From JANSWP01 sp041941305 (lineage in GTDB: Bacteria > Bacteroidota > Bacteroidia > Chitinophagales > Saprospiraceae), in NCBI GenBank assembly GCA_041941305.1, contig JBGTQJ010000083.1, positions 1 to 35,249 on the forward strand: 35,249 nucleotides of DNA, written 5' to 3'. Each line of letters begins with the position of its first letter. The stretch's first letter is position 1. The notes beneath the pieces were generated by a model. The model was not told the origin of the DNA. It searched no databases and was given only the letters and a program-made list of their open reading frames with translations. The position numbers and the translations under genes were made by a program. Positions 24,060-32,493 of the stretch are shown here, piece by piece.

Positions 24060-25592
24060 ATGAAAATCAATAAAACTTTCCTGTTGTCAGGACTGATAGC
24101 CCTCGTAGTGACTTCAACGACAATGGGCATTTTCACTTATTTTAATGACAGTAACGGAAAGACCATCAAAATTGAACACATCAACAGTAGCCCTGCTGCC
24201 AAAGCAGTGTATACGATGAACGATGAAGGGGAGGTCGTTCCCTTGGATTTTACAAAGACTGCCGACTATGTGATGGATGCTGTTGTACATATAAAATCAA
24301 CTCAAACAGTTGCCTCTCGAAACAACGCTTATCAAGATATGCGAAATCCGTTTGAGGACTTTTTCAAAAACGATCCCTTTAAAGACTTCTTCGGCCCCCA
24401 CTTTTATTTTAAACAGGAACCTTCTGACCGAAACTCCAAGCCACAATTAAAAGTAGGTCAGGGAAGTGGCGTGATTATCAGTGAAGACGGGTATATCGTA
24501 ACCAATAATCACGTCATTGCGGACGCAGATGATTTGGAAGTGACTTTACACGATAATCGAACTTATAGAGCAACCATTGTAGGAACTGACCCAACGACAG
24601 ATTTAGCTTTGATTCGTATAAAAGAAGATGATTTGCCGACTGCTCCTTTTGTCAATTCGGATGATGTGAAAGTGGGAGAATGGGTTATGGCGGTAGGCAA
24701 TCCTTTTAACTTAACATCAACTGTTACGGCTGGCATCGTGAGCGCGAAAGGTCGTAACATCAATATACTTCGTGAGCAATTTGCAGTTGAGAGTTTTATT
24801 CAAACCGATGCTGCTATCAATCCCGGCAACAGCGGCGGGGCACTGGTTGATTTACAAGGTGGTCTGATTGGAATTAATACTGCCATTGCCAGCCCGACAG
24901 GTGCTTATTCTGGCTATGGCTTTGCCGTCCCCTCCAATATTGTGAGTAAAGTCGTAGAAGATTTAATGAAATATGGCATTGTGCAAAGAGGGGTTTTAGG
25001 TGTGATGATTCGTACTGTGGACGGCAATTTGAAAAAAGAAAAAGATTTGGAAGTTACAACAGGTGCTTATGTGGACAGTCTTTTGGAAAACAGTGCTGCC
25101 GCCGCTGCGGGTATTGATGAAGGGGATGTTATTGTAGAAGTAGATGGCCTGAAAGTTGAAAGCTCTCCTGAATTGCAAGAGGTTGTAGCACGACACCGAC
25201 CGGGTGATGAAGTAGTTGTCAAGGTAAATCGGAATGGTAAAGAAAAGGCATTCAATGTCATTTTGAACAATCGCAAGGGCAATACGGAGATGGTGAAGAA
25301 GGAGCATAAGGAAATCTTGACCATTCTGGGTGCTGACTTTGAAACACTTGATGAAAAGGTGGCAAAGAAATTAGATATTTCTGGTGGTGTGAAAGTGAAA
25401 GATTTGTACGCAGGCAAATTGAGGAAGCATACCAATTTGCAAAAAGGCTTTATTATTACCAAAGTAGATGGAAAAAAGGTTAAAACCATAGATGATTTAG
25501 TCAAAGCATTGGAAGGTAAAAAAGGTGGTGTGATGCTCGAAGGGGTGTATGAAGAATTACCAGGTGAATATTTCTATGCCTTTGGATTGTAA
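24060..25592 (+). CDS. degP: DegP/HtrA-type periplasmic serine protease
   Basis: The 510-residue Do-like protease has an N-terminal membrane/signal segment (FLLSGLIALVVTSTTMGIF) and a trypsin-like domain with catalytic triad H151 (VTNNHVIADADD), D181 (TTDLALIRIK) and S258 (NPGNSGGAL). Two PDZ domains follow (about 305-405 and 415-505); the first has the GVLGVMIR carboxylate-binding loop. It degrades or refolds misfolded envelope proteins. The insertion with FEDFFKNDPFKDFFGPHF before the protease core is the flexible LA-loop region usual in Bacteroidota homologues. A terminator follows at 25685-25715. Confidence 0.96.
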   Translation: MKINKTFLLSGLIALVVTSTTMGIFTYFNDSNGKTIKIEHINSSPAAKAVYTMNDEGEVVPLDFTKTADYVMDAVVHIKSTQTVASRNNAYQDMRNPFEDFFKNDPFKDFFGPHFYFKQEPSDRNSKPQLKVGQGSGVIISEDGYIVTNNHVIADADDLEVTLHDNRTYRATIVGTDPTTDLALIRIKEDDLPTAPFVNSDDVKVGEWVMAVGNPFNLTSTVTAGIVSAKGRNINILREQFAVESFIQTDAAINPGNSGGALVDLQGGLIGINTAIASPTGAYSGYGFAVPSNIVSKVVEDLMKYGIVQRGVLGVMIRTVDGNLKKEKDLEVTTGAYVDSLLENSAAAAAGIDEGDVIVEVDGLKVESSPELQEVVARHRPGDEVVVKVNRNGKEKAFNVILNNRKGNTEMVKKEHKEILTILGADFETLDEKVAKKLDISGGVKVKDLYAGKLRKHTNLQKGFIITKVDGKKVKTIDDLVKALEGKKGGVMLEGVYEELPGEYFYAFGL

Positions 25593-25684
25593 GGTTGGTT
25601 ATTTCCAAATAGAATGGGTTTGTTCTTTTGAGTTTCATCTTCCTGAAAGTGCTTCCTAAAATATGGTTTTTTGAGGTTAAATAT

Positions 25685-25715
25685 GAAAGCTGCCGTCGCT
25701 CTGACGGTGGCTTTC
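25685..25715 (+). terminator. Terminator after the DegP gene
   Basis: GAAAGCTGCCGTC (25685-25697) pairs with GACGGTGGCTTTC (25703-25715) around GCTCT; the two interior mismatches are G-U wobbles in RNA. TAATTTT follows. It lies 93 bp after the protease stop codon and separates it from the DUF2158-like gene. Confidence 0.75.
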
Positions 25716-25760
25716 TAATTTTGTAAGGTCAATCATAATTTCACAAAAAAATCAAAAGAT

Positions 25761-26030
25761 ATGACTGTAAGAAAATTTAAGCCAGGTGACAGAGTCTACA
25801 AAAAAGGAACAGGACAAACAATGATAGTTTTGAAATACTGTTTCAAACAAAATCCTTTAACAGGCAGCTTTTTAAGTGACCTTGATGTAGAATGTGTTTG
25901 GTATGAAAACAAGCGAAGAAAGACAGGCATTTTTGACCAAAGAACACTTTCAAAAGTGACTACACCACCAAATTACTTTTCGGGAATCATCAATAAACCT
26001 TATCAAATCTGCCTAAACAATGGAAGATAA
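25761..26030 (+). CDS. Small DUF2158 (YodC)-like protein
   Basis: The 89-residue protein has FKPGDRVYKKGTGQTMIVLK followed by a VECVWYENKRRKTGIF strand, the layout of the DUF2158/YodC family: a GD-x-V start, a glycine turn, and a CxW motif before the closing strand. Length fits, with about 20 extra residues at the C-terminus. The family has no established function. Its last 11 bp overlap the patatin gene in another frame, so the two are probably translationally coupled. Confidence 0.75.
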   Translation: MTVRKFKPGDRVYKKGTGQTMIVLKYCFKQNPLTGSFLSDLDVECVWYENKRRKTGIFDQRTLSKVTTPPNYFSGIINKPYQICLNNGR

Positions 26031-26805
26031 TTTGGGACTTGTTCTTTCGGGTGGTGGTGTACGCGGTATTGCTCACATTGGTTTATTGCAGGCATTGGAA
26101 GAAAACGGCATCCGACCACAAGCCATTGCAGGTACAAGTGCAGGGGCTTTAGTCGGAGCATTGTATGCTGCAGGGCATAAAACCGAAGCGATGTTACAGT
26201 TTTTCAAAAATACTCCGATTTTTAATTTTTCTTTTTATTCCACTGAAAAACCAGGTCTGTTAGACAGTATGAAATACCGTGTGTTTTTTGAGAGCTATTT
26301 TAATACAGACCGTTTTTCGGCACTCAATATTCCTTTATTCATCGCTGTTACAGATCTCGCCAATGCTCAAAGCCATATTTTTTCAGAAGGAGAATTGATC
26401 AATCCGTTACTAGCTTCTGCGGCATTGCCACCGCTTTTTTCTCCATTGGAAATTAGAGGTGTTTTGTATTCAGATGGCGGTATTTTAAACAACTTTCCAG
26501 TCAATACTCTAAAGGGAAAATACAAACATTTGATAGGAAGCTACGTCAGCCCTGTTCCCATGTTATCAAAAGAGTATTTTTCAACAACCTTAAAAACCGT
26601 CCGTCGAGTAGCAGATTTGAGATTGTATGCAGAAGCCAAGAGTAAATTTGGGCAATGTGATTTTGTATTCATACCACAAGAAATCGGTCATATAAACCTT
26701 TTGAATACCAAAAAAATTGATTGGGTTTATAAAAAAGGCTATGAAGCAGCATGGAGGCAAATGCCTAAAATAAAGGCAGTACTTTCTGATGCCGTCAAAA
26801 TTTAA
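26020..26805 (+). CDS. Patatin-like phospholipase
   Basis: The 261-residue protein is a cytoplasmic-type patatin with all landmarks: oxyanion loop GGGVRG (residues 10-15), nucleophile S40 in GTSAG, and catalytic D152 in SDGGILNNFP. The family (RssA/YjjU-like bacterial members) hydrolyses acyl esters of phospholipids by a Ser-Asp dyad. There is no signal peptide or outer-membrane barrel, so it is the short soluble type. It overlaps the upstream DUF2158-like gene by 11 bp and is followed 19 bp later by a small membrane protein gene, forming a three-gene unit. Confidence 0.93.
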   Translation: MEDNLGLVLSGGGVRGIAHIGLLQALEENGIRPQAIAGTSAGALVGALYAAGHKTEAMLQFFKNTPIFNFSFYSTEKPGLLDSMKYRVFFESYFNTDRFSALNIPLFIAVTDLANAQSHIFSEGELINPLLASAALPPLFSPLEIRGVLYSDGGILNNFPVNTLKGKYKHLIGSYVSPVPMLSKEYFSTTLKTVRRVADLRLYAEAKSKFGQCDFVFIPQEIGHINLLNTKKIDWVYKKGYEAAWRQMPKIKAVLSDAVKI

Positions 26806-26824
26806 CCATTTATAATCAAGGAAA

Positions 26825-27007
26825 ATGAAAGCGTCAAATCTATATAATACGATACAATATATACTTTATAGTTTTGCTATGGCTTGTTATATTACAGCAG
26901 TTGTTACCATCTTATTCGGAGAAGATAACTTTTTCCAAAGTAGTCCTTATCCGTTTTTTACAGTGATTTTTCTGAGTCTTTTCGCATTAGTCAGATTGGA
27001 AAAATGA
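26825..27007 (+). CDS. Small two-helix membrane protein
   Basis: The 60-residue hydrophobic protein has two probable membrane segments, YILYSFAMACYITAVVTILF and YPFFTVIFLSLFALV, separated by a short acidic/polar loop. It lies 19 bp after the patatin gene, in the same direction. No family is recognised. A membrane anchor or partner for the patatin is a guess from position. Confidence 0.6.
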   Translation: MKASNLYNTIQYILYSFAMACYITAVVTILFGEDNFFQSSPYPFFTVIFLSLFALVRLEK

Positions 27008-27119
27008 TATTAACAGCCCCCCAATAATATTTTGCGAAGCTACAGGCTTCGCTTTATCTGCACGACATTCTTCAAAGAATTAAAACCAATTAACTTTCAA
27101 TGCCCTTCTTCAAAAAAAG

Positions 27120-27476
27120 ATGAATACCCTTGCTGCCAAGTTCTCCAACCGAGAACAAAGCAAAACCGATTCATCTTTCTTTTGGAAGGAATTTCGAAAA
27201 AATAAAATGGCAGTCTGGTCCTTGTGGGTCGGCTATGGTTTGGTTTTCATCGCCGTGTTTGCAGATTTTTTGGCAAAAAGAATCATTTTACCACTTGATT
27301 TAATTCTTATGCGCTTCATTGAAATTATGAATTCCATTCCCACATTATTACTCTTGCTCGCTTTGGTCGCCATTTTTCAGCACAATACCCTATGGCAAGT
27401 CGTTTTGATTATTGTTCTAATTGCCTGGACGAGCATCGCTTGATTTCTCAGAGCGGAATTACTTCGAATTCGCCAA
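27120..27476 (+). pseudogene. Decayed oligopeptide ABC transporter permease gene (DppC/OppC type)
   Basis: The reading frame begins like a DppC-type N-terminus (FFWKEFRKNKMAVWSLWVG) and jumps after the first membrane segment directly to the core LILMRFIEIMNSIPTLLLLL. The intervening 100 or more residues usual in the family are missing. A TGA at 27441-27443 stands where the family has arginine (TSIA-stop-FLRAELLRIRQ continues in the same frame), and the homology then ends. So there is an internal deletion, a CGA-to-TGA type stop and loss of the 3' half. The following stretch to 27788 holds no further gene. Confidence 0.85.
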
Positions 27477-27788
27477 TTCATATGCCAAACCATAAAACTG
27501 ATAAAACAAGATTCGCTATTGCCCTTGCATCCAAGGTACAATTCCTCATTGCTGTATTTATTTTCCAAAAACTAGCAAACAGCAAATTGTATCCAAAAGA
27601 CCTATATTTACAAAAGACTTGTTACCCTTTAAAAAACACCTATCTGAAAATATCTTTTTTCGCTAATTTCCAAAGGGTCACAAGTCTAAATAAAACACTG
27701 AACGTAGTCATCAAAATATGAGCCTCCGATGTCAATCCTGATTTTATTAAGGACTTAGTAAGGCTCAATAATCCAGGAAATCAAAATA

Positions 27789-30700
27789 ATGAAATTCTAC
27801 ACCATCCTTTTAGTCAGTTTTATTATAGCCTTTTCCTGTTCACAACAGGATAAACTCATGCCTCCAAAACCAAAGTCCATCAATGTTGACTCCATATTAA
27901 ATACTGGAAACTTATATGCAGACCTCAAAAAATTGGATTTTGGATATGATTCTACAATTTTAAAGGTCTTAATTGCACATAAAAACACCCCTGATTCTAT
28001 CCGATTTTATTGTCAATACCTTTTTGGGAAAAGACAATATTATCAAAGTAACTGGCATCAGGGAGCTAAATTATTACGCGATGTCAGTGACTCCTATGCT
28101 CACCATTTTGGAGAACAATATCCAATGGTACTTGAATCTTATAATTGGTTGGGTTTGGCTTATGCAAAGCTAAACAAATGTGATGCTATGGAGGTAATTG
28201 TACAGAAATCACAAAAATTGGCGGCATTATATCCAGCTAATTATTCAGCCCTGACCCTTTCAACGATGTACAAAAATGTTGGACTTTATAATAAGTGTAT
28301 CGGGGAATATGAGAACATGATAACTGCCTATCATCAATCGCATGAGGTCTTGAAAAAGGCTCGCCCAAAGTACATTGGAGAGGCAGCCTGGGCTTTAGTT
28401 AATCTGGCTGCAGGTTATTTAACCTGTCTGGATTACGGGGAAGCTATCAAGTATAATAATTTAGCCTTGCCAGATTTGATAAAAATATATGGGGAGAAAA
28501 AAGGGGAAGGTTTTACTTCTACTGTTTATAATAATCTGGGGAGCAGTTATAATGGATTGGGTGAATTTGACAAGGCGATTTTTAATCTTCGCAAAGCAAT
28601 TAATAAGAACTTAGAATTTACTTCCCTTGAGAATTGTCATGATGGTGTAGCCGCCAATTTTAAAAATATTGCTTTTTCCAATGAATCAATAGGAGATTTA
28701 GAGCGGGCAAAGATTCAATTTGATATTGCCCTTCAAATTTTAGAATATAGAAATCACCTTTGTACTGAAAGAGCCGGGGAAGTGAGGTTGGGATTAGTAA
28801 GAGTTTTATATCAATTAAATGATTTAAAAGAAGCACAAAATCTAGCACTCAAAGCACTGGAAATTGAAGAACAGGAAGGTAGAATTGATGGATTGAAAAC
28901 GACTGCTTTGTTACACATGTGGCTTGGAAAAATCTATCTTGAAAAAGGAAATTTTGAAAAAGCAACCCATTCTTTTGATAAAGCAACTACCATTTATGAA
29001 CATAAATTACCCGCAACAAAGAACTTGTTGTTTGAGCATCTTTTAGAAGTTGGAAATTCCTATGTTCATGCACAGTTGTACGATAAAGGCTTGAAAATCC
29101 TATTGGAACTTTATGAAGAAACGAAGAATGAATTTGCCAAAAAAGAACAGCTAGGCTTACTAATTGCCAAATGTTATCTCAATAAAAATGAAGATGAAAA
29201 AGCAAGAGAGTGGTTAGATTTTACAACTAATGCCAGTACTTATAATCTTCAAATTCCCAATCGATTTGAAAAGTCATATAACATTAATTTTTTATTGCCC
29301 TATTTTGAAACGCACTCCAAATGGTTCCATGAACTTTACACGCTTCATCAAGACCCAATACATTTAGATTCTGCTATTTTATATTTGGAAGAAGCAGCTG
29401 AATATGTCTTTCAGAAACGTTCTAATTTGCTGTACACTTCTTTCATCCATCAGGCATTCGTTTCTATTCAAGAACAGTTATGTAAACTATATGAAAAAAG
29501 AGCCGCTTCGAATTGGAAAGAGGATGTTTTTAAACAATTTGAAATTTCGAAAGCGGTTAAATTGCTCGGTTTATTGAAGGCAAGACAGGCTTTTAATTTT
29601 CTGAATGTTCCTTCTTCTATTTCAAATCAGTTAAATGAGCTGGAATCTCAAATAAAACTCTATGAAACGCAAATTCAGATAATACCTGAAGATGGAGATG
29701 GGCGAAAATATGCGATTAAACTGGATTCTACAGCTACCGAACTCAGCCTGCTTAAAAAACATATTCAACAAAAGTTTCCTGATTATTATAATTATCGATT
29801 TAAGCATCAGACCATTAAACCTGGACATTTACAGAAGCAATTAAAAGACAATCAAATTTTAATAGAATATTTCTGGGGAAAGGATTATGTCAAAGCTGCA
29901 TTTTTAACTCAAAAGGAAATTCAGATAAAAACCCTGGGAAAGGCAACCAAATTGGAGAAGAGAATTTCATCCTTTCTTCAGGGCATTAATGAATCGCATA
30001 AAGGGATAAAATCTTCTAATACCTATATGAATGCTTATGTCAATGATGCCTTATTTCTGCATGATTTTTTAATTGCCCCTTTTAGTTCATCCATTCATTC
30101 GAATCAAACAGAGTTGATTATCATTCCTGATGGAGCAATCAATTCTATTCCATTTAACGCATTATTACAGTCAAAGCCCAAAGACCTGAGAAAGCAATAT
30201 CAATTTGATTATTTAATCCATCGCTATACGATTAGCATGGGATATTCTGGAACATTCCAGTTTAGTGAATCATTAAAATATCAAAGAAAATCCACCAAAC
30301 CTTATATCGGTTTTGCTCCGTATAATGGAGAAATTTCCTCTGTGTCAGAAGATAGATCAACTGATGAAAGGACAGGATATACTGCTTTACCTTTCTCAAA
30401 ATTAGAAGTGGAAAAAGGACATTCAATTTTGGGAGGAGAATTATACTTAAATCCAGAAGCATCAATGGAAAAATTTCTGCTCGAAGCTGCCTCTGCCCAA
30501 GTTTTACATTGCGCAACTCATGCAGTAGGGAATCCAAAAAATGGGGGTTTAAGTCATTTGCTTTTTCCTTCCGAAAAGAATTTAGAGACCAGCAATCCCA
30601 TCTATGCCAATGATATTTATGAATTAAAACTGAATGCTGATTTGGTGGTCCTGGGTACTTGCCAATCTGCAAGAGGCGAATATATTCCAGGAGAGGGAAT

Positions 30701-30971
30701 GATAAGTTTGGCGCATGCTTTTAGTGCTGCTGGTGCAAACAGTATTTGTTCAACTTTTTGGAATTTGAATGACCAGTCCAGCTTTTATATATTAAGTACT
30801 TTCTTTGAAGAAATTAAAAATGGTGTTCCTAAAAATGAAGCTTTGCGAAATGCTCAAATCAAATATCTGGAGGAGCATCAAACCAAAGCACATCCTTATT
30901 ATTGGGCAGTTTATAATTTATTTGGAGATACAGGGAAGGTTTATTTTGACCGTTCTAAAATGAGTTTTTGA
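27789..30971 (+). CDS. TPR-CHAT lipoprotein (caspase-like peptidase domain)
   Basis: The 1060-residue protein has a lipoprotein signal (lipobox IAFSC, cysteine 17), about ten tetratricopeptide-like repeats (roughly residues 75-480; e.g. YNNLGSSYNGLGEFDKAI), a helical linker, and a C-terminal CHAT domain (about 740-1055). The putative catalytic dyad is H911 (HCATHAVG) and C958 (VLGTCQSARG), both present, followed by GEGMISLAHAFSAAGA and YYWAVYNLFGD. CHAT peptidases belong to the caspase/separase clan; several act in bacterial immunity (for example with gasdermins or type III CRISPR effectors), but most TPR-CHAT proteins are uncharacterised. Lipidation implies an envelope location. It overlaps the convergent anti-sigma-like gene by 31 bp. 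Confidence 0.92.
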   Translation: MKFYTILLVSFIIAFSCSQQDKLMPPKPKSINVDSILNTGNLYADLKKLDFGYDSTILKVLIAHKNTPDSIRFYCQYLFGKRQYYQSNWHQGAKLLRDVSDSYAHHFGEQYPMVLESYNWLGLAYAKLNKCDAMEVIVQKSQKLAALYPANYSALTLSTMYKNVGLYNKCIGEYENMITAYHQSHEVLKKARPKYIGEAAWALVNLAAGYLTCLDYGEAIKYNNLALPDLIKIYGEKKGEGFTSTVYNNLGSSYNGLGEFDKAIFNLRKAINKNLEFTSLENCHDGVAANFKNIAFSNESIGDLERAKIQFDIALQILEYRNHLCTERAGEVRLGLVRVLYQLNDLKEAQNLALKALEIEEQEGRIDGLKTTALLHMWLGKIYLEKGNFEKATHSFDKATTIYEHKLPATKNLLFEHLLEVGNSYVHAQLYDKGLKILLELYEETKNEFAKKEQLGLLIAKCYLNKNEDEKAREWLDFTTNASTYNLQIPNRFEKSYNINFLLPYFETHSKWFHELYTLHQDPIHLDSAILYLEEAAEYVFQKRSNLLYTSFIHQAFVSIQEQLCKLYEKRAASNWKEDVFKQFEISKAVKLLGLLKARQAFNFLNVPSSISNQLNELESQIKLYETQIQIIPEDGDGRKYAIKLDSTATELSLLKKHIQQKFPDYYNYRFKHQTIKPGHLQKQLKDNQILIEYFWGKDYVKAAFLTQKEIQIKTLGKATKLEKRISSFLQGINESHKGIKSSNTYMNAYVNDALFLHDFLIAPFSSSIHSNQTELIIIPDGAINSIPFNALLQSKPKDLRKQYQFDYLIHRYTISMGYSGTFQFSESLKYQRKSTKPYIGFAPYNGEISSVSEDRSTDERTGYTALPFSKLEVEKGHSILGGELYLNPEASMEKFLLEAASAQVLHCATHAVGNPKNGGLSHLLFPSEKNLETSNPIYANDIYELKLNADLVVLGTCQSARGEYIPGEGMISLAHAFSAAGANSICSTFWNLNDQSSFYILSTFFEEIKNGVPKNEALRNAQIKYLEEHQTKAHPYYWAVYNLFGDTGKVYFDRSKMSF

Positions 30972-31642
30972 AGTTGTTGAGCTTCTTCAAAAAAAGGATG
31001 TTGAGAATCAGATAAAATTGATTTGAGAATCGAATTTTCTTCAGTGGCATGCTGATTAATAGCATAAAAACAAAAGACAAAATACCATTCCGCTTGCAGG
31101 CCATAATTGACATCTGCTATTAACTCTTTAAATATCGTTTCTGCTTTTTTGTAGGCTCCTGCATTGATTAGTTGATGCCCCAGAAAATACTTTTCTTCAA
31201 TAGTTAATGAAGTCCTTTTTAGGGCTTGCTCTATTTCACTTTTTGTTCGTTGATTAATTCTATCAGTGAGTGATGCTGGAGGAGTGTATAATGCTACGAC
31301 TTGCGCATCGAATTGATTGAAATCTTTTTCTTTGGGTGAAGGACTGAACCAATTGTTCCATAATATTGCACCTAAAATAATACCCAAAATTAAAATACCG
31401 GCAACTTTGATTAGATTCCTTTGTTGCTTCTTTTTTTGATAAGCTTTATCCCATTTATTAATTTTATCTAATCGATTGTTATGCAAATTAGTAGCAATGA
31501 TTTTTTGTTCAAATTTGGCAAATTCTAATAGTTTTTGAAGGGAATCATCTTTGGAGAGCCTATCCTCAAAAACTTGACGGTCTTTTTTAGACATCAATCC
31601 ATCCAAGTATTGTTCGACCTCCTTTAAACTATTGTTTTCCAT
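30941..31642 (-). CDS. Anti-sigma-like single-pass membrane protein with TPR-like C-terminus
   Basis: This 233-residue protein has a cytoplasmic helical N-terminus (VEQYLDGLMSKKDRQVFEDR), usual for Bacteroidota anti-sigma-type proteins. It is followed by one membrane helix (about residues 77-99, VAGILILGIILGAILWNNWF) and an extracytoplasmic helical part with TPR-like repeats (YFLGHQLINAGAYKKAETIF). No zinc-binding ZAS motif (HxxxCxxC) is present, so the assignment rests on architecture and context. Its start codon overlaps the stop of the sigma factor gene by one base, so the two are certainly coupled. Its 3' end overlaps the CHAT gene tail to tail. Confidence 0.75.
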   Translation of the reverse strand: MENNSLKEVEQYLDGLMSKKDRQVFEDRLSKDDSLQKLLEFAKFEQKIIATNLHNNRLDKINKWDKAYQKKKQQRNLIKVAGILILGIILGAILWNNWFSPSPKEKDFNQFDAQVVALYTPPASLTDRINQRTKSEIEQALKRTSLTIEEKYFLGHQLINAGAYKKAETIFKELIADVNYGLQAEWYFVFCFYAINQHATEENSILKSILSDSQHPFFEEAQQLQKLILERSK

Positions 31643-32172
31643 TAAAATAAGTCTTTGAAATTAGGGATTTGTTTTAAGCGTTCTCTAAATTTTGCTCTAC
31701 AAAAGTATGATTTTTGCCTAATCTGGACAGCGTTCTTTCCAATGGCTAACTGGTCGGAAATTTCCTGATGACTCTTTCCTTCAAAATAAAAAAGTCTAAG
31801 TATATTTCTACAAAGTTCATCTAATTTGGCAAGTTCTTTTTGAATCATATCATTTTGTTCCTGACTGATAAATTCATTTTCTACCGAGTCGATACTTATT
31901 TTAAATTTGATGTTTTTCAATTTTTCTCGCCGTAGTCGTTTTTGCTTGCTTTTTTGATTCCAGTTTTTTGTAATAACTGCTTTTACATAAGCCTCATGAT
32001 TCTGTATTTCATCTCCCCTAACCAGATTCCTCCAAAGAATAGCAATTGACATTTGGAAAATATCTTGAACATCTTCCCTTGACCCTTTGTCAGACTCAAT
32101 TTTGTTCTTAGCCCACCTTCTTAATCCCTCGTTTTCGACCAGACTTTTAATAATAGTTTCCAATGAATTCAT
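31642..32172 (-). CDS. Sigma-70-family (ECF-like) RNA polymerase sigma factor
   Basis: The 176-residue protein has a sigma-2-like part (EDVQDIFQMSIAILWRNLVR, then YVKAVITKNWNQKSKQKRLR) and a sigma-4 helix-turn-helix (LCRNILRLFYFEGKSHQEIS, LAIGKNAVQIRQ). The ATG at 32172 is preferred to an in-frame TTG at 32184. It overlaps the anti-sigma-like gene by one base. It belongs to the divergent sigma factors that sit beside CHAT/TPR genes in Saprospirales-type genomes (from general knowledge; not checked here). The likely targets are its own operon and perhaps the CHAT gene. Confidence 0.88.
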   Translation of the reverse strand: MNSLETIIKSLVENEGLRRWAKNKIESDKGSREDVQDIFQMSIAILWRNLVRGDEIQNHEAYVKAVITKNWNQKSKQKRLRREKLKNIKFKISIDSVENEFISQEQNDMIQKELAKLDELCRNILRLFYFEGKSHQEISDQLAIGKNAVQIRQKSYFCRAKFRERLKQIPNFKDLF

Positions 32173-32185
32173 TGCCTTTCCCAAG

Positions 32186-32350
32186 TTAGAGCATGTTTAA
32201 GTTTTCATGATTGAGCGAAAGTGAGCAAATTTTATTCTGAACGAGGCAAATTTTGCAGTCGGATGCGGGCAATCCGGCGAAAAATTTAACGAAGTGCAGG
32301 ATGAAATTTGCCGCTTACAGTCAATTGATGGAATTTTAAACATGCTCTTA
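32186..32350. mobile_element. MITE-like element with 12-bp terminal inverted repeats and TTA duplication
   Basis: GAGCATGTTTAA (32189-32200) and its exact reverse complement TTAAACATGCTC (32336-32347) bound a 159-bp segment. Both sides are flanked by TTA (32186-32188, 32348-32350), a 3-bp direct repeat. The inverted symmetry continues imperfectly for another 15 bp or so inward. No ORF is present. A 3-bp TNA duplication is the habit of some IS5-family (IS1031-like) elements, so a non-autonomous relative is possible. It lies just upstream of the sigma factor start. The rest of the gap to 32493 shows nothing clear. Confidence 0.7.
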
Positions 32351-32493
32351 GATGGAGTAGCCCCAAGAGCTGCAAGTATCGGTAAAAATTAAAAAAAGTA
32401 CCAAAAAAACTGACTTTTTGAATTTGGGCATACCTGTAAGAATAAATACTTAAAACTCACCAATTCATTTAAAATTTCTCAAAAACAGAATCT

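Noticed and set aside
27444..27788. Further genes in the gap before the TPR-CHAT gene
   Set aside because: After 11 residual permease codons the frames show no recognisable protein; a 109-codon frame at 27392-27721 crosses the pseudogene in another frame.
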